Notes under the pieces: generated by a model | Seen by the model: the letters and a program-made list of their open reading frames with translations, nothing else | The model's database searches: none | Told to the model about the DNA's origin: nothing | Made by a program: the position numbers and the translations under genes | Shown here: positions 57,601 through 64,000 of the stretch, piece after piece | How the letters are laid out: each line of letters begins with the position of its first letter | Numbering within the stretch: the first letter of the stretch is position 1 | Source of the DNA: Polyporus tsugae | Taxonomy: Eukaryota; Basidiomycota; Agaricomycetes; Polyporales; Polyporaceae | Direction of reading: 5' to 3' | NCBI GenBank assembly: GCA_024305745.1 | Contig: JAHRBS010000014.1 | Coordinates: forward strand, 2,780,762 to 2,844,761 | Length of the DNA: 64,000 nt

Positions 57601-60385
57601 ACATGTCAACTCACATGGCCCGACACAGATCACCCGAACACTCGACCCGCTGGCGCAAATCGGCATGCTGCGTGCGCAAGGCGACGGGAAGTCGGTGTTC
57701 CCTGACTACCTCTCCTACGTCTGCAACCTACTAGGCAACACCGATCGGTTCTCGTTCACCACCACGACGGAGATCCACGACGCGGTACGATCCAGCTGCT
57801 CCGTCATGCGTATCCCATCTGATGATAGTGTAGCTCGCGAAATGGCTCCTGGCGAACATCGACACGATCCGGACGTGCGGCAACGAGTACGCGACGTCGT
57901 TCTTCAAGAAGGAACACGAGTCGTTCTACGCGGTGTCGATGAACCAGCTAAACGGCGAAGTCGCGAAGCTGCACATCTCGGGGTCAAGGGCGAAGCAAGA
58001 AGTCAAGGCCGCGAACGACTTCCCCAAGAGTCTCAAGGAAGCGTTCAAGTCCGTCACCTTCGGCGAGGACGACTACAAGGAAGTGTTTTCGGTGTACAAC
58101 GTCCTCCGCAACACGGTGACCCGCTCGCTAAAAGGCTCCGACAAACTCACGACGATCGACAGGTCCGTCATCGAGCGCGCCACGAACGACATGGTCGGGC
58201 GCATCATCCCCTCTCTGCCGGTCACGGACGTCAAGAGATACCCCTGTCTCGCACTGCTGTACCGGCACGCTCTGACGTGGGAAAAGCCGGAGAGCGGGGC
58301 GAAGACGGGCGTGTCGAACGGATTCCTGTGCTATGCGTACCTGATGGTGGTCGGCTGGCGGGTTTACGGCGACACGCTCGGCAGGATGCTGAATCACCAG
58401 CCGTACATCGACCTGCGCGACTCGCTGTTCACGTTCCTGGGCGAACATTGTCAGCCCAATCTGGCGGACTTCTTCGGTCGCCCAGGCGCAACGACGAAGT
58501 TCGCGAACTGGGACTCAGATCTCTTGTCGCGCTTCGTCGACCTCTCGGGTCAACCGCTCTCGCCGCCAGAAGAGGCTGCGGGCGGCCAGGACAAGGCGGC
58601 GGTCACCTACCTCGCTAGCAACATGTTCGTCCCGGACGTGTCGCGAATGGCGGAGCACACGCTGGCCGTCAAGAAGGCGATCGACGGGTTGAGCCGATGC
58701 CCGCTCGCGCTGGGTGCGAACGCGGACTCGTTGACGATGACATCCGGGAAGTTGCGCAAGGAGCCATGGAGCCACGAAGTTGCGCTACTCACGAGGAAGC
58801 TCGCCTGCGTGAGTCGTCTATGATTCCCCACGCTGTATTGGCACCGGCTGATCAACATTTTCAGGCTATGATGCGCAACGCGCTGCAGGCAGAGTACAAT
58901 CTGGCGTTCCCCACACCGAACGCACCATACACCCACATCTCGGACGAGGACCTCGCCCAATACCTGCCTGATCTGCCCAAGGCCAGAGAGCTAGGGGAGA
59001 ACGAGTTCGAGGATCTGGAGGAGTTCGCGTTGGAAGACCCGGACGCTTACACCGTCTACTGCCATGGACTGGTCGAAGAAGGATACGAGGACGCGCTGAC
59101 GGAATTGGAAGCCGGGCCATCAACAGGGCCGACCGTTCGCCGCAAGGCAATGCGGCTGTCCGGGCAGGTTTACACACAGGATATGAACTGGAGCGCGGAC
59201 TGGGCGCAGATGGAGGCGAAACGTCTCGACCGGTCTCGTCTGCCAGACCCGGTTGCGGCGTTGAAGGCAAAGCGTGAGGCTGAAGAGGCGGCGTTGAATG
59301 ACGAGGTTGTGGAGGCCGATCCCACGGGGCAGTCTGCGACGGACGCCGCGGTCGAACGTCGTGCAGTGCCGACGGATCCACAGCCGCGTACCTCACTGCC
59401 AGAAGATGGCCCTGAACGACCGGGCGAAGCGCCGGCGCGCCGGGGAACAGCGACTGGTGCGGCGTCGACCCCTGCAGAAACGGGGTCTGCGTCCGCGACT
59501 CCCGCGAACGACCTGCCCGGCGGGTTGAAGACGTTCCCGGTGCTTCCTAAGCCGAAGGTGGCGTCGATGGGCGCAGGGACGGGACAGGGAGAAGACGCCA
59601 TGGACGTTGACCTTCCAGGAGAAATGGGGCCGCCGGCGTTGGCTTTGCCGGCTGAAGCGTCGCAGCCAGGCACGGTGCTTGTGCCGTCATCATCGCAGGT
59701 TGTGCCTGAGCCCGAGCCTGAGAACGAGGTGGAGAGGGAGATGCCGATGTCGGACGACCGGATGCTGACGTCGCCTCTGCCTGACGTGGTTCCGAGCACG
59801 TTCCCGAACGAGCCGTCGCAGGCTCCGCGGTACGAGACGTTCAGGCCGCAGCTTGCACCACCGACTGACGACGAGGTTGGGGAGTTCGGAGCGCTGTTGG
59901 ATGCGATGGACGGGGAGGCTGTCAGCCGGATGTTTCAGACGGCCCTCGCCGAGGTGACTGATGACCCTGCGGTGGGTTGGTTTGAGGGCGAGCCAGACGC
60001 CCGTTACGAGGCGCGGCGAGGGAAGTTCTGGCACCTGGTGTTGATGCGCTCGGGCGACGCCCTTGCAGGCGAGATTGTGGCCCACATCCGCGACGATCAC
60101 CCCACCATTGGCTGTCCGGTGGGCTGGGACGATTTTGTGAAGGACTGGGGGGTGGAGGACGTCGCGGGGCTACTCTACGACGTTGCTTCTGGGCGGATGC
60201 AGCGGCGCGCCGAAGTGGACCAAGGCCCTGTGTATGAGCGTGAAGCCAGGGGCGATGAGCACAGTACGTCTCAGGAGTCGGCGAAGGATCAATCGACCGG
60301 TAATTATTTTGTGCTGTTGGCACACGTTGGCATTTCTAACGGATTGACAGGGGGCGATGTTGGAGGACCATCTCGAAAGCGTTAG
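54693..60385 (+). CDS. Large protein with a ParB/sulfiredoxin-like domain
   Basis: Ten exons join in frame: 54693-54797, 54865-54951, 55011-55088, 55146-55872, 55934-56331, 56405-57073, 57629-57784, 57834-58808, 58865-60299 and 60351-60385. They give 1554 aa (1573 if the 57-bp third intron is retained). Residues about 185-265 look ParB/Srx-like: VNERAINKAHLASIKQSLRLRKVDWEHPMIAMVNG, then ERRIHFLSGNHRQEAMQEL, where GNHR stands in place of the GxxR motif of that fold. Acidic and Gln/Glu-rich helical segments follow, then about 1000 residues without recognised family (QQENLALIRDLWQLAYFKV; VWSKEILEKLNGMYDEQF; SNGFLCYAYLMVVGWRVYGDTL). The tail (about 1100-1500) is Pro/Ala/Glu-rich. The intron at 57074-57628 is 555 bp and contains eight hairpin repeats; the others are 49-73 bp. 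The intact frame over 4.7 kb of coding sequence in a decaying subtelomere implies selection or recent arrival. Function unknown. Confidence 0.82.
57139..57575. repeat. Array B: 8 hairpin repeats inside an intron
   Basis: Same 31-bp consensus as array A. The first three units start at 57139, 57194 and 57249, an exact 55-bp tandem repeat including the spacer. Later units are more diverged, and the fifth (about 57369) has lost its first bases. The last is 57545-57575. All lie between donor 57074 and acceptor 57628 of the ParB-like gene, and none overlaps an exon. Confidence 0.9.
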
Positions 60386-60560
60386 GGTTATGGGAACATC
60401 TCAGCCCTCTATCCCTAGGGATGAAATAACCCCTAGGGTAGGGTTTAGCCCTCCTAAGCGACCGGCTAAACAGTACTAAGCGCCTGCCTAGCCAGCGCTA
60501 AGCGCTTGGCTCCTAAGCGAGGGACCATTAGCGCCAGCACCGTACAAAGAGAACAGTAAG
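60386..60560. repeat. Cluster of short palindromes after the ParB-like gene
   Basis: Contains ATCCCTAGGGAT (about 60411), ACCCCTAGGGT (about 60429) and CCAGCGCTAAGCGCTTGG (about 60492). They may act as terminators or be relics of rearrangement. Confidence 0.55.
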
Positions 60561-60689
60561 TCGGATGTGATAAGGGAGTAAGGAGTCCGGTATTAGCAAC
60601 TGAGAATCGGAGTGGTAAGTGGACTTACATCCACATTGATGGAGTGAGCAAGGAGGATATAAAGAGGATAAGGGTGGGAAGATAGAGGA

Positions 60690-61085
60690 GAGCGGGGGGC
60701 AGAGCAGGGGTATCCGTCCTGGACGGACAGCCGAGTATAGGACCACGCACATGTGGTGGGGCAAGGGCAGTCCCGCAGGTGTCCGTCCAGGACGGACAGG
60801 TCCGGTGTTAGACCTGGCTCATATTGCAATGATGTGCCAACCTGCATGGTCATTACATAGTACTTATCCCTTTTGCTTCGTTCAATGCCACTATTGAGAA
60901 TAAAGGAGAGCAGGGGGCAGAGCAGGGGTATCCGTCCTGGACGGACAGCCGAGTATAGGACCACGCACATGTGGTGGGGCAAGGGCAGTCCCGCAGGTGT
61001 CCGTCCAGGACGGACAGGTCCGGTGTTAGACCTGGCTCATATTGCAATGATGTGCCAACTGGCCTGCATGGTCATTACAAAGCAC
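60690..61085. repeat. Two-copy 218-bp tandem repeat with paired palindromes
   Basis: The phrase AGAGCAGGGGTATCCGTCC starts at about 60701 and 60919. Each copy carries TCCGTCCTGGACGGACA and, about 70 bp on, its reverse complement TGTCCGTCCAGGACGGACA, so each copy can form two small hairpins or one larger one. Minus-strand frames through it are the same peptide repeated. Confidence 0.85.
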
Positions 61086-61616
61086 CTATCTCTTTTGTTT
61101 CGTTCAATGCCCCTATTATGCGGTGCATTGATGCATTAACATTAACTGATCTTTAAGTCTTTATTCGGCTGAATTATTGGTAGACTAGTGCCCATATCTT
61201 GTTGTTCTGCCCATCGGTAGTGCGTGTGCGGTCAGGCGTCGGGCCATAGGTCTCCATCCTGCACGGACACACTGTGCATGGGGTGCGACCAAGTGCAGTA
61301 CTTAGCTGATATACTGCTACTAATGAATACTGTCCCGTATGCTAATAACACGGCGGGGTAAAGACATTGATGCATTGATCAATTGACCACTTAATAGTGG
61401 CATTGAACGAAGCAATACTGATATAATAACCTTGCAAGCCAGTTTGCAGCGGGAGGCAGGACAAGCATCTGAGCTGTCCGTCCACTTCATTGACTAAGTC
61501 CATCTCCTAGACCAAGACAGGCCATGACATTGAGTTACAATATGCAATGCGACAACATATTAAGCAATACACGCAGTACAGACACCGTCCTACTTTCTCA
61601 CCCAAGACATCGGCGC
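61086..61616. other. Subtelomeric spacer, no gene
   Basis: AT-richer sequence than its neighbours. Fragments of the TCCGTCC motif recur near 61258 and 61478. No coding signal. Confidence 0.4.
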
Positions 61617-61930
61617 TCACGGTGCCGCTGCTGTGTCCCAGTAGACACCGTGCCTGACAACAGTGGTCACTGCAGAGAAAACAGTTAGTAACTCTATACC
61701 GCGAACAGATCGGGTTGATACTCACACTCGTTGCGACTCGTGATGTCTTCTTTGAGGTGCGCCAAAAGACGCGCCTTCGCCTCCGTGACCTCCGCATCCG
61801 CCATGTGCAGCTTGCCCTCCGTCCTCTGGTTCATCTCCTCGGCGTACTCAGCGGCGGCTTCCTCGGCCTTTCCGCGTGCTTGCAAGTACGCGTGCATCGC
61901 TGCGCAGAAGTTGTCTTGCGTCGCCTTCAT
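61617..61930 (-). CDS. Small helical protein, 85 aa, unknown
   Basis: Exon 1 (61930-61726) reads MKATQDNFCAAMHAYLQARGKAEEAAAEYAEEMNQRTEGKLHMADAEVTEAKARLLAHLKEDITSRNE. A 56-bp intron (61725-61670, GTGAGT to CTGCAG) is followed by exon 2 (61669-61617), LTTVVRHGVYWDTAAAP and stop. The intron length and signals match those of real genes in the window, which favours a genuine gene. The protein would be a charged amphipathic helix, probably a coiled coil. It could also be the last part of a longer gene, but no upstream exon was seen. It lies divergent to TLH copy 2. Role unknown. Confidence 0.48.
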
Positions 61931-62682
61931 CCGCCTGACCCGCGTAATGATGGAGTATTCCTATCTCTATAATCCCGGCCCTAAGCCCCTTAGGGCCTTG
62001 CGCTAATTGGCGCAAGGGCTTTCACGCCTCGTTCTACTTAACAACTGCCTGGCGCAAGGCACTTTCTAGATAGCCCTGGACTATGTCTACGTCCTCCAAT
62101 AAGTTCCATGTCCATACATGTGCTCGTCGCTGAGCAACGGCCCTTGCGCCAATATTTTCCACCCTTTTTCGGAGTTTTCGTTGGCGCAAGGTCCGTTGTG
62201 CCACAACCAGGTGGGGCGAGGTGGGGCGAGGCGGTATGTAGGGTGCCCAAGGACTATGGCTACGCACTGTAGGTAGTTTGAAGGTCATCGCCTTCTTCGT
62301 TGTTGCATGCCGGATGTCAAAATCTCAACTACCGCGTAATATGCCTCAAATCCGTTGGCGCAAGGTCCGTTGTGCAAGATTGAGGTGGGGTGAGGTGGGG
62401 CGAGGTGGGTTTCTAGATGCCCCAAGACCATACCTCCTCGCTCCAGGTGGTTTCAAGGTGCCAGCTATTGTTGTTCCCTCACAATCGACCTTGCGCCAAC
62501 AAAGTACCCTGTATCTGTGCTCGGGAAGGGCGTTGCAAGTATAGTGGGGCCACTTCATAGTTGGCTGAGCTAGAATAAGGTCACACATCAGATGCTTCTA
62601 GAGCTCTTCTGAGAACTTCACCATCATCTTTGTTTAGTGCACCTCCAGTGGTGCTTCTGTCCATCCACCTATAGAGTCTTCA
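61931..62682. repeat. Upstream subtelomeric repeat region of TLH copy 2
   Basis: Partial counterpart of 48117-49170. It holds the imperfect palindrome GGCCCTAAG-CCC-CTTAGGGCC (61977-61997) and a hairpin CTTGCGC-6 nt-GCGCAAG directly after it. GGGGCGAGG motifs lie near 62215 and 62395, and the phrase TTGGCGCAAGGTCCGTTGTG occurs at about 62182 and 62354. No gene. Confidence 0.7.
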
Positions 62683-62703
62683 AAAAGTCATTTCGACTTT
62701 TTG
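62683..62703. repeat. Hairpin upstream of TLH copy 2
   Basis: AAAAAGTC-5 nt-GACTTTTT, the counterpart of the pair at 49173-49242. Its shared position before both TLH copies suggests a role in their expression, or simply common descent. Confidence 0.7.
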
Positions 62704-62884
62704 AGTGGCTGTGCAGCATCAGTCATAGTCATTACAATCACTGGTGGCTGACAGCCTGATAAGATAAGACAAGCATTCCTATTATGGAATCCTGGCAGTG
62801 TCTATTTTTTCCCACCCTCTCTTGAACCTGAACCACCACCATCTATCTGTTATCACCCTACCTGCCTATTCTCTGTTCATCACT

Positions 62885-63802
62885 ATGGCTTCTACTTCAA
62901 CCTCTACTGGCAGCAAGAAGTGCACCTTCTGTGACAACCTCTTCACTGGCCATCCCTCCCATCATTATCGCACCTGCCGTCGCTTCACCTGGAAGATCCC
63001 TCACCTTTTTGCAGAGCAAAAGGGTCCCATGATCACTGTCACTCGCAACAGTGAAGGTGACATCATTTGCAAGTGTGTGTCCAGTAATGGTAAGGTCTGT
63101 ACTAGGACCTGCATCAGCCGCACCGCCCTGGACAAGCACTTGGGCAAAGTCAAGCCCGCCTACTGGGTCGTAAGTGCACTTAGCAGAACATATGCATCTC
63201 CTTGCTGACACTGGCTATAGGCTCCAGATGCACTTGCTGCAGCCCTTGCTGCTGAACAAGAGGTGCCTCCTCCTCTTCCGGTCGACCAAATGGCTATGGA
63301 TTCTGAGCCATTGACCAGTGCTTCTGGGCAGCCAGTACGTTCTTTATTATCTCCTTAACTGTTATCGCTTATTTAACTGACTATTAGATGGACACTGCTC
63401 GGGACACTCCGTCTCCATCTCCAGCCCCTCCGTCCCCTGCTCCCGCTGGACAGGAGAATCTTCCAAGTCCAGGTCTCAGCTATGTTGATGGGCTCAATGA
63501 CAACATGGACATCGCTCCTTTGGACGATGATATGCAGCCTGCTCCTGCTGCTTCCGAGGTCAGCACTTGAATTGTTTTCTGTTCCATACAATGTACTGAC
63601 TTTAAATATAGCTGTATGATGTTGAAGATGGTGCACTGGCTAATTGGGGTCTGCGCATCAACCGCCGTCTTCGGGTTCTGATTTGCACCACCTGCCATGT
63701 CGTCATCCAACCACAAAGTGTCCAGCCTCACCTGACGTACGCTCACAAGCAGGCCCGCATCCAGATCAACCGGGATCGTCTGGAGGAGATTGTCATTCAG
63801 GA
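62885..63802 (+). pseudogene. Telomere-linked helicase gene copy 2, cut by telomere repeats
   Basis: Exons 62885-63169, 63221-63334, 63388-63558 and 63612-63802 parallel the first four exons of copy 1, with the same intron positions and lengths. The N-terminus is Ser/Thr-rich (MASTSTSTGSKKCTFC), followed by a finger-like region (HHYRTCRRF; CKCVSSNGKVC) and the start of the OrsD-like region, CTTCHVVIQPQSVQPHLTYAHK. The frame is open to LEEIVIQE, then changes at the next bases into GGGTTA repeats. Copy 1 continues there with CLVRDWPVV. More than 80 percent of the gene is missing. The break fits telomere addition to a broken end inside the gene. Confidence 0.9.
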
Positions 63803-63964
63803 GGGTTAGGGTTAGGGTTAGGGTTAGGGTTAGGGTTAGGGTTAGGGTTAGGGTTAGGGTTAGGGTTAGGGTTAGGGTTAGGGTTAGGGTTAGGGTTAGG
63901 GTTAGGGTTAGGGTTAGGGTTAGGGTTAGGGTTAGGGTTAGGGTTAGGGTTAGGGTTAGGGTTA
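63803..63964 (+). repeat. Telomere tract, 27 exact GGGTTA repeats
   Basis: 162 bp of perfect TTAGGG-type repeats with the G-rich strand running to the right, as expected for a right chromosome end. There are no degenerate units. Confidence 0.95.
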
Positions 63965-64000
63965 TCGCTGGACTCCAGCGACACAACAAAAAAACAGAAC
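63965..64000. other. Non-telomeric sequence beyond the telomere tract
   Basis: 36 bases follow the last repeat. They include a 17-bp hairpin, TCGCTGGA-C-TCCAGCGA, and then an A-rich run. Either the telomere repeat is interstitial here, or this is a library or assembly artefact. Confidence 0.7.

Noticed and set aside
63480..63989. Minus-strand frames with Leu-Thr or Pro-Asn repeats
   Set aside because: They are translations of the telomere tract.

Overview
The window reads as one chromosome end of a filamentous basidiomycete, most likely an Agaricomycete. The grounds are dense spliceosomal introns of 49-105 bp with GT-AG borders, a TTAGGG telomere tract running off the right side, and protein families typical of that group: F-box/LRR-like, HNH_2-type, Gti1/Pac2 (WOPR), a TKL-like kinase with an N-terminal helical bundle, and telomere-linked helicase. 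The species cannot be named from this sequence. No prokaryotic features, rRNA or convincing tRNA genes were seen.

Layout. (a) 0-27 kb is an accessory, decaying region. It holds one intact HNH-nuclease-like gene (4077-5638) and at least five decayed relatives, all on the minus strand (488-2018, 11905-12550, 18480-19250, 24560-25800, 25842-26910). It also holds three F-box-like paralogues (two intact, one with a single stop), a solo MLKL/HeLo-like helical-domain gene carrying one stop, and a 1978-bp inverted-repeat-ended element present twice, head to head, around the broken F-box gene. A probable TAPR1-like (HAPSTR1-family) gene lies at 22955-24098. (b) 27-41 kb is gene-poor. Its only well-supported gene is an intact Gti1/Pac2 regulator (33697-34970, minus strand). 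(c) 41.5-46.3 kb holds one large intact gene of 13 exons (about 1230 aa): a helical cell-death-type N-terminus, a protein kinase and a conserved C-terminal domain. A decayed copy of its 3' end sits directly behind the HNH gene at 5.8-6.6 kb. (d) 47.7-64 kb is the subtelomere. It holds short perfect palindromes and GC-rich tandem repeats, and a telomere-linked helicase (TLH) gene cut off just after its Walker A region. A roughly 7-kb unit follows, carrying an intact 1554-aa gene with a ParB/sulfiredoxin-like domain and two arrays of a 31-bp hairpin repeat: 16 units upstream and 8 inside one intron. Further repeats, a small gene and a second TLH copy come next, the second TLH being interrupted by 27 telomere repeats. 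A last 36 bp of non-telomeric DNA follows the telomere tract.

The strongest candidate for something undescribed is the subtelomeric ParB-like gene with its hairpin arrays. Bacterial ParB proteins bind palindromic sites, so an association between this protein and these repeats is a testable idea; nothing in the sequence proves it. The second theme is fungal cell-death or self/non-self biology: the kinase with a MLKL-like N-terminus, the solo helical domain, and the birth-and-death of HNH and F-box families. Exon models below were built by hand from splice signals, frame continuity and paralogue comparison; none was confirmed by transcripts or database search.
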